A stretch of DNA of 64,000 nt, from contig NZ_JAXHLU010000004.1 of the NCBI RefSeq assembly GCF_034521915.1, positions 186,001 through 250,000 on the forward strand, in the 5' to 3' direction. Positions 16,575-25,141 of this stretch are shown here, one piece after another; position 1 is the first letter of the stretch, and every line of letters starts with the position of its first letter. The position numbers and the translations under genes were made by a program. The stretch comes from Fodinibius sp034521915 (GTDB lineage Bacteria > Bacteroidota > Rhodothermia > Balneolales > Balneolaceae). The notes below the pieces were generated by a model. The model did not search any database. It was not told the DNA's origin and saw only the letters and a program-made list of their open reading frames with translations.

Positions 16575-18392
16575 ATGAAAGGTAATGGAACTAAAATAGG
16601 ATTTATTGTCGCCTTTCTGGCACTTACCATCTATTATTTGTGGCCGACGGTAGTACATACGTTGGAGCAGAATTATATTGAGGATTTGCCGGAAGCAGAG
16701 CGCGCTGAGTACGTTGAGGAAAATGCACAGCGCCTGCAAGAATTACGTCAGAATTCACTGTCGCTGGGGCTTGACCTGCAGGGCGGTATGCACGTTACAT
16801 TGGAAGTTGGGACCTCGCAATTCCTAAAAGAACTGGCGGGTGATAATATTGATTCAACACTGACCAATGTTATTAACGATGCAAAGCAACGTGCTTCTTC
16901 AAATGATACTGATTTTATTAATGAGATGGTTCAACTGTTTGAAGAGCGTTATCCCGATGGACGGTTGAGTCGTTATTACCGCTCTGATACCGAAAATATC
17001 ACGCGTCGATCAACAAACGAAGAAATTCAGAGTTATTTAGAAAAGCAGCGAAATTCTGCAGTAGATCGGGCGATGGAAATTATTCGCTCGCGTGTTGACC
17101 GGTACGGTGTAACCGAACCGGCTATATTTAAGCAGGGTAATAACCGCGTAGTGGTTGAGCTTCCGGGCGTTTCAAATAAACAGCGTATTCGTGATCTTTT
17201 GAAAGGAACAGCTCGTCTAGAGTTTCGATTAGTGGCACAACCAGATCAGATTAGTAGTGCAAAAGATCGTATCGTAAATTATTATGATCAGGTTTCTTCG
17301 GATACTTCAGATACCGTAGAACAGGGTGCAGTCCAGAATCCGCTGCTTGAAGTTTTAAATCCACGCGGCCGCAATCCTTATTCTTTTGGATACTCTACTG
17401 GTAGAGATACTGCTCGCGTAAATGAACTATTGCAGCGTCCTGAAGTGCAGGAGTTGATGCCTCGAAATGTTGAGTTAATGTGGGGGGCTTCTCCTTTTAC
17501 AGAAACCGATCAGGGACAAGAACTTTATGAACTTATCGGGGTTCGTTCCGAAATTGAGCTAACAGGAGATGTTATTTCTGAGGCTAGTGTTAATTTCGAT
17601 CAGGCGACTAATCAGCCTCGTGTATCAATGAATATGAACGCCGAAGGTGCCCGTCGTTGGGCACGAATTACCGGAGCTAATATCGGTAAACCCATTGCAA
17701 TTGTTCTTGATGGCTACGTGTACTCCTATCCCAATGTAGAGACTAAAATTTCTAATGGTCGGTCTTCTATTTCCGGATTGGAAAGCGTGCAAGAGGCTGA
17801 AGATCTTGTTAATATCTTACTCTCTGGTGCGCTACCTGCTCCGCTTGAAATTGTAGAGGAGCGTACGGTTGGGGCTACCCTTGGTGAAGATTCCATTCAG
17901 GCAGGATTTTATTCCACAATTATTGGATTAATAATTGTTGCTATATTTATGATGGTCTATTATCGGACCGGTGGAGCTATAGCCGACCTTGCATTGTTGC
18001 TAAATATCATTTTTATACTGGGTATTTTAGCGGCCTTTAAAGCGACACTTACATTACCCGGTATCGCCGGTATTGTGCTTACTATTGGTATGGCCGTTGA
18101 TGCCAACGTGCTAATTTTTGACAGGATCAGAGAGGAGCAGCGATCCGGAAAAACAATCCGTGCCGCTATTGAGGGCGGTTATTCCAACGCTATGAGTGCT
18201 ATTATGGATGCCAATATTACCACATTCTTTGTAGGTATCATTCTTTATAGTTTTGGCGTTGGGCCTATCAAAGGGTTCGCAGTTACGCTGATGGCCGGTA
18301 TTGTGGCATCATTGTTTAGCGCAATTGTGATTACCCGCGTTATTGTGGATTACCTGACACGGGACAAATCCGCGGAAATAAGCTTCGGTTAA
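16575..18392 (+). CDS. secD: Protein translocase subunit SecD
   Basis: A 605-residue SecD: with SecF it uses the proton gradient to help pull exported proteins through SecYEG. TM1 at about 8-25; the periplasmic P1 region with the LSLGLDLQGGMHVTLEV motif near 62-78; the base region with RVSMNMNAEGA; and the C-terminal five-TM block starting near 445, containing GMAVDANVLIFDRIREE (D519 proton-path region) around 514-530. The stop is followed by a 40-nt gap to secF, so the two are co-transcribed. Confidence 0.97.
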   Translation: MKGNGTKIGFIVAFLALTIYYLWPTVVHTLEQNYIEDLPEAERAEYVEENAQRLQELRQNSLSLGLDLQGGMHVTLEVGTSQFLKELAGDNIDSTLTNVINDAKQRASSNDTDFINEMVQLFEERYPDGRLSRYYRSDTENITRRSTNEEIQSYLEKQRNSAVDRAMEIIRSRVDRYGVTEPAIFKQGNNRVVVELPGVSNKQRIRDLLKGTARLEFRLVAQPDQISSAKDRIVNYYDQVSSDTSDTVEQGAVQNPLLEVLNPRGRNPYSFGYSTGRDTARVNELLQRPEVQELMPRNVELMWGASPFTETDQGQELYELIGVRSEIELTGDVISEASVNFDQATNQPRVSMNMNAEGARRWARITGANIGKPIAIVLDGYVYSYPNVETKISNGRSSISGLESVQEAEDLVNILLSGALPAPLEIVEERTVGATLGEDSIQAGFYSTIIGLIIVAIFMMVYYRTGGAIADLALLLNIIFILGILAAFKATLTLPGIAGIVLTIGMAVDANVLIFDRIREEQRSGKTIRAAIEGGYSNAMSAIMDANITTFFVGIILYSFGVGPIKGFAVTLMAGIVASLFSAIVITRVIVDYLTRDKSAEISFG

Positions 18393-18432
18393 TAACAAAG
18401 AAATTCAATATTTATAAAAAGGGACTTTAATT

Positions 18433-19344
18433 ATGAGATGGTTTGAAAATCCTGATTTTAACTTTCTAAAAGGTCACAAGATTGCCTATTACGTTTCCGG
18501 TATTTTGCTTGTGGCTTCAATTTTTGGAATCCTAACTAAAGGGTTACAATACGGTATTGACTTTAAGGGTGGTAAGGAGTTTGTTCTTGAATTTGAGCAG
18601 CCGGTAGAAGTAACTGAAATCCGTTCAGCACTCACAGAACCACTGGACGGCACGCCGGTCGTAAAACTTTTTGGATCTCCGCAAGAAGTATTGATCCGAA
18701 CGGATAATCCGAAAGATATTTCGGAGGTACAGAAATTAATTACGAATGCAATGTCTGAGTTGTATCCCGATAATCCTTCAACGGTTATTAAGACCTATAT
18801 TGTGGGGGCACGCTTTGCCGAGGATCTGAAACGAGGGGCGTTAAATGCGATTATATTTGCCCTCATCGTGATCTTTATCTATATCCTGATCCGCTTTAAA
18901 GACTGGACCTATTCTGCTGGCGCGGTGGCAGCATTATTTCACGATGTATTAATTGTGGTAGGAGTATTTACCTTCCTTGCTGATGTTGTACCGTTTAGTT
19001 TACAAATGGATCAGTCGATAATTGCCGCCTTTTTAACGATTGTCGGTTATTCACTAAACGATACGGTGGTCGTGTTCGACCGCATTAGGGAAAATAGCCT
19101 GCTGTATAAAACGATGGATCATGATGAGATGGTTAACAGAAGTTTAAACGATACGCTAAGTCGTACCGTAATTACCTCTGTGACTACCTTTTTTGTGGTA
19201 ACCATTCTATTTATATTTGGCGGTGAAGTGCTCAAAGGCTTTTCCTTTGCACTGATGCTTGGTGTCATTATTGGTACTTACAGCTCGTTGTTCATAGCAA
19301 GTTCAGCGGTTGTGGAAATTGAGCGCTATAAAGAAAAAGCTTAA
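18433..19344 (+). CDS. secF: Protein translocase subunit SecF
   Basis: A 303-residue SecF, partner of SecD in the membrane. TM1 at about 18-36, then the conserved YGIDFKGGKEFVLEF motif near 46-60, and the C-terminal five-TM domain with the GYSLNDTVVVFDRIREN motif near 205-221. Normal length for a stand-alone SecF. Follows secD in an apparent operon, with a STAS-domain gene 43 nt downstream. Confidence 0.97.
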   Translation: MRWFENPDFNFLKGHKIAYYVSGILLVASIFGILTKGLQYGIDFKGGKEFVLEFEQPVEVTEIRSALTEPLDGTPVVKLFGSPQEVLIRTDNPKDISEVQKLITNAMSELYPDNPSTVIKTYIVGARFAEDLKRGALNAIIFALIVIFIYILIRFKDWTYSAGAVAALFHDVLIVVGVFTFLADVVPFSLQMDQSIIAAFLTIVGYSLNDTVVVFDRIRENSLLYKTMDHDEMVNRSLNDTLSRTVITSVTTFFVVTILFIFGGEVLKGFSFALMLGVIIGTYSSLFIASSAVVEIERYKEKA

Positions 19345-19387
19345 CTATTATATTAACTCCTAACACTAACCAGCGGGGAGCAAACAA

Positions 19388-19744
19388 ATGAAATTTAATG
19401 TATCAGAACGATATAATTGTGTTGTAATTGAATTTAAGGGTAATGTGATGGGTGGTCCTGATGCCGTTAAACTAAACGAAAAGCTTCACGAGCTGATCGA
19501 GGAGGACCGAACGAATGTTGTAGCCGATTTGAGCAAAGTTAAGTTTATGAACTCCTCGGGCTTGGGGATGTTAATTGGCGGACTTACAACGATGCGTAAA
19601 GCAGGCGGTGACTTACGTATCGCAAATGCCACGGACAAAATCGAAAGTCTTCTGGTTGTTACCAAGTTGATTACGGTCTTTAAGCACTTTAAGTCGCTTG
19701 AAGAAGCAGTTAAATCATACGGCAATTCCAAAGAGGAAGAGTAA
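19388..19744 (+). CDS. STAS-domain anti-sigma factor antagonist
   Basis: A 118-residue single STAS domain of the SpoIIAA/RsbV type. The phosphorylatable Ser is in the FMNSSGLGMLIGG segment (S56/S57). Such proteins release a sigma factor from, or redirect, a HPK/RsbW-type kinase in its unphosphorylated form. No kinase gene is adjacent. The SpoIIE/RsbU-type phosphatase at 56.4-58.9 kb is a possible but unproven partner. Co-directional with secDF and followed by a strong terminator. Confidence 0.88.
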   Translation: MKFNVSERYNCVVIEFKGNVMGGPDAVKLNEKLHELIEEDRTNVVADLSKVKFMNSSGLGMLIGGLTTMRKAGGDLRIANATDKIESLLVVTKLITVFKHFKSLEEAVKSYGNSKEEE

Positions 19745-19765
19745 TATATTTTAAGTTTAATTTAG

Positions 19766-19794
19766 AAAAGGGGTGAAAGTTCACCCCTTTTTTT
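19766..19794 (+). terminator. Terminator after STAS gene
   Basis: AAAAGGGGTGA/TCACCCCTTTT stem with a 4-nt loop, followed by further T, 22 nt after the STAS stop. It ends the secD-secF-STAS unit and separates it from purA, whose ATG is only 17 nt further on. Confidence 0.9.
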
Positions 19795-19810
19795 ATGTCA
19801 AATTGATATT

Positions 19811-21085
19811 ATGGCCATTCGTGTTGTTGTAGGAGCCCAGTGGGGCGATGAGGGAAAAGGAAAAATTGTAGATTTGCTTAGCAAAGATGCCGATTACGTT
19901 GTTCGGTATCAGGGAGGTGCTAATGCGGGACATACCATTAAGTTTGATGACAAAAAGATTGTGTTGCATCTCATTCCATCTGGTATTTTCAATGGAGATG
20001 CAACCTGCATAATCGGTAATGGAGTCGTAATAGACCCATTCGCATTACTTGAAGAGATCAAAGAAGTGGAAGCTATTGGAGGCGATATTAAAAATCGGCT
20101 AAAGATCAGCAGTTCCGCTCATGTAATACTACCGTATCACCAGCTGCTTGATCAGGTTAAGGAAGAGCACCGTGGTGACGATGCCATTGGTACTACCGGA
20201 CGAGGTATTGGTCCGGCCTATGTGAGCAAAGTATCGCGAGTGGGCATTCGCATGTCAGATCTTGCCCATCCCAAGGCACTACGCAAAAAGGTGCAAGATA
20301 ATATCGTGGATATTAACGAGGCTTTACAGCATGTGTATAAACACGATCCTATTGAGGCTGAGCCTATTATTGAGGATCTAATGGAAGCTGCCGATACATT
20401 GCAGCCGTATATTTCCAACACTTCTGCCTTGCTGCATGATGCTATAGAAAAAGGCGATGAAATTTTGCTGGAAGGTGCCCAGGGGAGTTTGCTGGATGTT
20501 GATCATGGCACTTATCCGTTTGTGACTTCTTCCTGTCCCACATCAGGCGGAGCATGTACCGGTTCAGCCATTCCACCTACAGCTATTAACAAAGTGATGG
20601 GTATTACCAAAGCGTATTGTACCCGTGTTGGTAATGGGCCGTTTCCAACTGAATTGACTAATGATGCCGGTGAAAAATTGCGTGAAGCGGGGCAGGAATT
20701 TGGAGCTACTACGGGACGTCCCCGCCGCTGCGGCTGGATTGATCTGGTTGCTCTCAAATATGCGGTTCGTCTAAATGGAATGAATGAGATTACGCTAACC
20801 AAGCTCGATATTCTGGATGATTTTGAAGAGATCAAACTGTGTACTTCTTATCGTATAGATGGGGAAGAAACTGATGTTTTTCCGCTCGATCTACCTGATA
20901 TTGATAATATCGAGCCCGTGTATAAGACCATGCCCGGCTGGAACGAGTCCCTGGATAACTGTGATACCGTTGGGGAATTCCCGAAAGAAGCAAAAGAATA
21001 TTTACAATTTATAGAAGATTATTTGGGGATAGAGCTTACTATTTTATCCAAAGGACCCAAGCGATCAGAGACTATTGTTCTTTAG
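19811..21085 (+). CDS. purA: Adenylosuccinate synthetase
   Basis: A 424-residue enzyme making adenylosuccinate from IMP, aspartate and GTP in AMP synthesis. The P-loop-like WGDEGKGK is at 11-18 (Asp13, Lys16), followed by the NAGHTI motif near 38-43 with catalytic His41, TTGRGIGPAY near 125-134, and the base-recognition TGRPRRCGWID segment near 302-312. All intact, typical length. Monocistronic here, with the tRNA-Gly gene downstream. Confidence 0.97.
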   Translation: MAIRVVVGAQWGDEGKGKIVDLLSKDADYVVRYQGGANAGHTIKFDDKKIVLHLIPSGIFNGDATCIIGNGVVIDPFALLEEIKEVEAIGGDIKNRLKISSSAHVILPYHQLLDQVKEEHRGDDAIGTTGRGIGPAYVSKVSRVGIRMSDLAHPKALRKKVQDNIVDINEALQHVYKHDPIEAEPIIEDLMEAADTLQPYISNTSALLHDAIEKGDEILLEGAQGSLLDVDHGTYPFVTSSCPTSGGACTGSAIPPTAINKVMGITKAYCTRVGNGPFPTELTNDAGEKLREAGQEFGATTGRPRRCGWIDLVALKYAVRLNGMNEITLTKLDILDDFEEIKLCTSYRIDGEETDVFPLDLPDIDNIEPVYKTMPGWNESLDNCDTVGEFPKEAKEYLQFIEDYLGIELTILSKGPKRSETIVL

Positions 21086-21127
21086 GTTTGTTGTCCTAAA
21101 AGTTTTGTAGAAAATGACTAATTGTTC

Positions 21128-21159
21128 TTGATATATATAGGGTGAATACCTTATATTTG
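21128..21159 (+). promoter_or_regulatory. tRNA-Gly promoter (TTG-N21-TATATTTG)
   Basis: TTG at 21128-21130, a 21-nt spacer, then TATATTTG at 21152-21159, the Bacteroidota-type -33/-7 pair. The same -7 octamer lies before tRNA-Met and tRNA-Thr. It implies a leader of roughly 80 nt before tRNA-Gly. Confidence 0.6.
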
Positions 21160-21245
21160 GGACTCTTTGAAAAGCGGGAATCCTTGTGTGACAAATTTAG
21201 TGAGGCCCTAGTCTTTAAAAGCATTTTGAAGAATTTGACGTATAA

Positions 21246-21317
21246 GCGGGAGTAGCTCAGCGGTAGAGCATCTCGTTGCCAACGAGAAGGTCGCCGGTTC
21301 GACTCCGGTCTCCCGCT
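21246..21317 (+). tRNA. tRNA-Gly (GCC)
   Basis: A complete 72-nt cloverleaf: acceptor GCGGGAG/CTCCCGC, D-arm GCTC...GAGC, anticodon arm TCTCG-TTGCCAA-CGAGA with anticodon GCC, T-arm GCCGG-TTCGACT-CCGGT, discriminator T. The CCA tail is not encoded (CAA follows). Its 3' part is copied again downstream of the GIY-YIG gene. Confidence 0.97.
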
Positions 21318-21396
21318 CAACTACGCTCATGTGAGCTTCGTTGAGCGGACTCAATTTTAAAGCTCTTGCAGTTATCTGCAGGAGCTTTTTTATTTT
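21309..21396 (+). repeat. Direct repeat copy 1 (tRNA-Gly 3' end, trailer, terminator)
   Basis: About 88 nt running from the tRNA acceptor 3' strand (TCTCCCGCTCAA) through a trailer hairpin (CCGCTCAAC/GTTGAGCGG arms) and a terminator to the T-rich end. It is repeated almost exactly at 21719-21808 with two single-base differences in length. The two copies bracket the GIY-YIG gene. Confidence 0.9.
21359..21392 (+). terminator. tRNA-Gly terminator
   Basis: AAAGCTCTTGCAG/CTGCAGGAGCTTT, a 13-bp stem (one G-U, 4-nt loop) with a T-run. It ends the tRNA transcript 9 nt before the GIY-YIG start codon, so that gene needs read-through or its own signal. Confidence 0.9.
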
Positions 21397-21400
21397 TAGT

Positions 21401-21664
21401 ATGTTTTATACCTACATATTATATAGCGAATCACTTGATCAATATTATACGGGTTATACCTCTGTAGGTGTTAAAGAACGTCTGAGGAAGCATAACAAGG
21501 GAGGAAATAGATCTACGAAATCAGGTATCCCCTGGAAGATAGTCTATGTTAAAAGTTTTGCTACGAAGACCGAGGCCATCAAATGGGAAAATTTTATTAA
21601 ACGGCAAAAGAGCAGCGTATTTATCGAAAAGCTTATGGAATCCGATGGAAATGAGTGGGAATAG
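21401..21664 (+). CDS. GIY-YIG endonuclease (UPF0213-like)
   Basis: An 87-residue minimal GIY-YIG nuclease. The domain spans the protein: YIL...YYTGYT (GIY/YIG positions), the catalytic-helix Arg in KERLRKHN near residue 31 and the metal-binding Glu in AIKWENFIKRQ near residue 69. Everything needed for catalysis seems present. The start is the ATG at 21401; an upstream in-frame GTG would begin inside the tRNA terminator. The gene sits directly behind the tRNA-Gly terminator and is bracketed by duplicated tRNA-Gly 3' sequence, suggesting mobility or gene duplication at the tRNA. The target is unknown; UPF0213 members are usually called uncharacterised nucleases. Confidence 0.88.
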   Translation: MFYTYILYSESLDQYYTGYTSVGVKERLRKHNKGGNRSTKSGIPWKIVYVKSFATKTEAIKWENFIKRQKSSVFIEKLMESDGNEWE

Positions 21665-21669
21665 TTAGT

Positions 21670-21727
21670 CGCAGAATATCTCGTTGCCAACGGAGAAGGG
21701 CGTCCCGATGCTTCGGGATCTCCCGCT
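21670..21727 (+). pseudogene. Degenerate 3' half of tRNA-Gly
   Basis: GCAGAATATCTCGTTGCCAACGGAGAAGG resembles the tRNA-Gly anticodon arm (GTAGAGCATCTCGTTGCCAACGAGAAGG), then a diverged T-arm region containing CCCGATGCTTCGGG, then the exact acceptor strand TCTCCCGCTCA. The 5' half is missing, so it cannot be a tRNA. It is the upstream part of the second direct repeat. Confidence 0.8.
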
Positions 21728-21808
21728 CAACTACGCTCATGTGAGCATTCGTTGAGCGGACTCAATTTTAAAGCTCTTGCAGTTATCTGCAGGAGCTTTT
21801 TTTATTTT
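21719..21808 (+). repeat. Direct repeat copy 2 (tRNA-Gly trailer, terminator)
   Basis: A near-exact copy of 21309-21396, with an extra A in the trailer hairpin loop side (GAGCATTCG versus GAGCTTCG) and one extra T in the T-run. The terminator copy at 21770-21803 would end the GIY-YIG transcript. Confidence 0.9.
21770..21803 (+). terminator. Second copy of the tRNA-Gly terminator
   Basis: Same 13-bp stem as at 21359-21392 followed by seven T. Downstream of the GIY-YIG gene. Confidence 0.85.
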
Positions 21809-21832
21809 GAATAGTAACTTACAGCTTATCGG

Positions 21833-23758
21833 TTACATTTTAATCTGAGTACCCACTTCTACCACACGATCAGCCGGTAGATTAAAGTAGGCTGTTGCCC
21901 GCTGTTCATTTCTGATCATAATGCTAAATAGCCAGTCTCTCCATTTGGACATAGCTGAATATCTTTTGTCGGTAGGTAGGATTTTCTCTTTACCAAGGAA
22001 GAATGTGGTCTCTTCCATATTGAATGAAATTTTGTAATCTTCCCGACTTATTTTATTCAAGGATTTCGGAATATCCACATTTTCAGCAAATCCGCTTTTT
22101 ATTATTATTCTAAAAAATTTACCTGAAAGTTTTTCAACCGTAATTTTTTCTTCTTCTGGAACATAAGGTTGCTCGTTGGTATGTTCGACACTGAGTAGGA
22201 CAATGTTTTTATGCAGTACCTTATTGAATTTAATATTGTTCAACAGGGCAGGAGGGGTACCTTTGGGATTCGAGTACATATATATTGCCGTTCCTGTCAC
22301 TTCTTTAATATTTTCCTCCTTGGTATCAGCGTATTCTACTATATTATCAATAAAATCTTGTAGCGGAAGTTCGCTGCTTTTGAGATGTTCGGCCAAGATA
22401 GTTCGGCCTTTTTTCCAGGTTGTCATCAAAGTAAATACGACAGCAGCTATCACCAGAGGGAACCAACCACCATCGGGAACCTTTATGATATTTGCCCCCC
22501 AGAAGGCAAGATCGATGATTAGGAATAGCGCTGTAATGCCGATGGTCGTGGCTATTGACCAATTCCATCGAACAATAAGTACAACCGCAAAGAGCAATGT
22601 CGTGAAAACCATATCTGTGGTCACTCCCACACCGTAAGCTGCGGCAAGATTACTGGAGGATCCGAAACCAAGAACAAGGCCGATACAGGCAATCATTAGG
22701 GTCCAGTTAATTGCAGGGAGATAAACTTGTCCAACTTCTTCGGCTGAGGTCTGTTTAATTTTCATACGAGGTACATAACCCAATTGTATGGCTTGTCTGG
22801 TAAGTGAAAAAGCCCCGGATATTACAGCCTGGGAAGCGATAATAGTAGCGGCTGTTGCAATAATAACTATGGGATAAAGCGCCCAATCAGGACCCATCAA
22901 GAAAAAAGGATTGTGCACTGCTTCCGGATGTTGTAAAAGCAATGCACCCTGGCCAAAATAATTCAAAAGAAGTGAGGGTAAAACGATTCCAAACCAAGTT
23001 AGCCGGATGGGTAGGAGACCGAAATGGCCGATATCGGCATATAGGGCTTCACCTCCGGTTACTACAAGAAAAACGGATCCCAATACAAGAAAGCCGGAAG
23101 TTCCATTACGGAGAAAGAACTCTAAACCATAAGCTGGATTAAGCGCGCGAAATACTTCAGGGGATAATAATATTTGACTAATTCCTAATGCTGCTAGTGT
23201 AAGGAACCAAATAGTGGTGATAGGACCGAACACTTTGCCAATACCAGCCGTACCGTGACTTTGCACAAGAAAGAGTCCAATCAGAATTCCAAGCGTTATC
23301 GGAATGATATAGGGTTCGAATATGGGAGTCGCGACCTGTAACCCTTCTATGGCACTAAGGACTGAAATAGCAGGGGTAATCATGCTGTCTCCATAGAGAA
23401 GTGCAGCTCCGAAAAGTCCTGTCAGTACTAGCCAATGTCTATACCTCTTGTTAGACTTTTTGGGCGTAATGAGTGCTGTTAAAGCGATAATACCACCTTC
23501 GCCTTTATTGTCTGCCCGTAAGATAAAAGCGAGATATTTTATAGAGATTACCAAAATAAGTGCCCAGAAGATAAGTGAAAGCACTCCCAAAATATTAGCT
23601 GAAGAGGTGGCTATGCCATAATCTTCATGAAAACTTTCTCTAAAAGCGTATAGTGGACTTGTACCAATATCACCGAAAACAATACCTATTGCAGCCAGTG
23701 AAAGTCCTGCAATTTGTTTAACTCCCTTTTGCTCTTCATCTGATTTATTATGTGACAT
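21833..23758 (-). CDS. kup: Low-affinity potassium uptake protein Kup
   Basis: A 641-residue KUP/HAK/KT potassium transporter, probably a K+/H+ symporter in the inner membrane. About twelve TM helices in the first 430 residues, beginning with the signature AIGIVFGDIGTSPLYAFRE (near 21-39) and including LLYGDSMITPAISVLSA. A cytoplasmic C-terminal region of about 200 residues ends in PADRVVEVGTQIKM, typical of the family. Full length. Isolated gene. Confidence 0.96.
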   Translation of the reverse strand: MSHNKSDEEQKGVKQIAGLSLAAIGIVFGDIGTSPLYAFRESFHEDYGIATSSANILGVLSLIFWALILVISIKYLAFILRADNKGEGGIIALTALITPKKSNKRYRHWLVLTGLFGAALLYGDSMITPAISVLSAIEGLQVATPIFEPYIIPITLGILIGLFLVQSHGTAGIGKVFGPITTIWFLTLAALGISQILLSPEVFRALNPAYGLEFFLRNGTSGFLVLGSVFLVVTGGEALYADIGHFGLLPIRLTWFGIVLPSLLLNYFGQGALLLQHPEAVHNPFFLMGPDWALYPIVIIATAATIIASQAVISGAFSLTRQAIQLGYVPRMKIKQTSAEEVGQVYLPAINWTLMIACIGLVLGFGSSSNLAAAYGVGVTTDMVFTTLLFAVVLIVRWNWSIATTIGITALFLIIDLAFWGANIIKVPDGGWFPLVIAAVVFTLMTTWKKGRTILAEHLKSSELPLQDFIDNIVEYADTKEENIKEVTGTAIYMYSNPKGTPPALLNNIKFNKVLHKNIVLLSVEHTNEQPYVPEEEKITVEKLSGKFFRIIIKSGFAENVDIPKSLNKISREDYKISFNMEETTFFLGKEKILPTDKRYSAMSKWRDWLFSIMIRNEQRATAYFNLPADRVVEVGTQIKM

Positions 23759-24183
23759 CGATCAATCTATTTTAATAAAAGCTTTTTGTGTAAGTACGTT
23801 TTTATTTGAATAGAAACAAGACTTTACAGTAATTGAAGTGTTATTAATACTATTTCGTTTGTGTTGAGTAAACATTTATAGTCGATACTTCGCTATGTAA
23901 AGAATACATACATGGATTGATGAGCCTTATGATTATTCCCTCCTGTTTTTAATCAAAAAAATAAGTTTTCATACTTAAAACTTTTCTCTTTCTTAGAAGA
24001 GGTCATGTAAAACCTGATGTCATTTCGAATCCCGATTTACCGGGATGAGAAATCTATGTTTAAGAAATATTTGCCATTTAAACACTCATAACAAAGATCT
24101 CTCTCTGACGGTCGTGATGATAGTTTGAGATTTAGAGGGTTTTCGAAGGTCTTTGAACCTTGTTCAAGAAATAATAAACGATT
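23759..24183. repeat. Gene-free stretch with a dispersed-repeat-like unit
   Basis: 425 nt between divergent kup and the MscS gene. At about 24013-24120 lies a unit beginning GTCATTTCGAATCCCGATTTACCGGGATGAGAAATCT and ending near AAGATCTCTCTCTGACGGTCGTGATGAT: a CCCG/CGGG palindrome plus outward AGAAATCT/AGATCTCT arms. This form resembles interspersed palindromic repeats I recall from Bacteroidota-type genomes. No ORF of substance is seen; the rest is A+T-rich promoter sequence. Confidence 0.45.
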
Positions 24184-25062
24184 ATGGAAATTTTATACAG
24201 CCGCTTTGAAGAACTTTTTGAACAATTTTTGGAAAAGCTTCCCGAACTCCTTTTTGCTTTAATAGTTCTTATTCTTTTTCACTTCTTGGCAAGAGGTGGC
24301 CGAAAGATTTACAAAAATCTATTGGATAAAACCCCTCTGACATCGTCGAATATAAATTTCTTCGGGAAGTTAATTTATGTTTTCATTTTTCTTATCGGAA
24401 TTCTTATAGCGCTCAATATTTTGGGATTATCGGGCATCGCAACCAGTATTTTAGCCAGCGGTGGTATTACTGCTGTTATTTTGGGTTTTGCTTTTAAAGA
24501 TATTGGCGAAAATTTTCTGGCGGGATTCTTTATGGCTTTTAGTCGTCCTTTTACCAATGGTGATCTCATAGAGACTGAGGGAGTCGTCGGTCGGGTACAG
24601 AATATTGAATTACGGCACACCCATGTTCGCATGGCCAATGGATGCGATGTGTTTGTACCGAGTTCGCAGCTGCTTGCAAAGCCGTTGTATAATTATACGC
24701 GGGATGGACTCAGGCGTGGATCATTTTCGATTGGGATTGATTATCGAGATGATGCCCAAAAAGCCTGTCAAATCCTTTTGGAGGTAATAAAGGCAAATGA
24801 ACAAGCTATTGATAAACCTGAGCCAATGGTACAAACCACGGGCTTTACCCCAAACTTTGTAGAATTAACCGGTTACTTCTGGATTAAAGTGGATGTTACC
24901 AAACAAGAGATTTTTCTGGCAAATATTAAGTCCGAGCTGATGGATGAGGCCCGAGAGGCATTAGTTCAAAACGACTTCACGTTTAGTTCCGAAGTTACTA
25001 CTGCGGTAGATATGAGCGAAGTTAATGTCAGGCTGGATGATACTTCTAAACCACCAAAATAA
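24184..25062 (+). CDS. MscS-family small-conductance mechanosensitive channel
   Basis: A 292-residue channel that releases osmolytes upon hypo-osmotic shock. Three TM helices (about 18-38, 60-80, 88-112), the last glycine/alanine-rich pore helix including the SILASGGITAVILGFAFKD segment, then the beta-domain with FMAFSRPFTNGDLIE and a cytoplasmic cage with VFVPSSQLLAKPLYNYTR. Length and motif order match minimal MscS. Confidence 0.93.
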   Translation: MEILYSRFEELFEQFLEKLPELLFALIVLILFHFLARGGRKIYKNLLDKTPLTSSNINFFGKLIYVFIFLIGILIALNILGLSGIATSILASGGITAVILGFAFKDIGENFLAGFFMAFSRPFTNGDLIETEGVVGRVQNIELRHTHVRMANGCDVFVPSSQLLAKPLYNYTRDGLRRGSFSIGIDYRDDAQKACQILLEVIKANEQAIDKPEPMVQTTGFTPNFVELTGYFWIKVDVTKQEIFLANIKSELMDEAREALVQNDFTFSSEVTTAVDMSEVNVRLDDTSKPPK

Positions 25063-25141
25063 TTAATCATTCGGTTCCACATACTGCGCTATTTTTATTA
25101 AATTCCTAATCACTGGAAACCAATTCTTATCAATTAGCTTA

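Noticed and set aside
21095..21320. 74-codon minus-strand ORF over tRNA-Gly
   Set aside because: It reads across the tRNA and purA trailer in antisense, a common artefact at tRNA genes.
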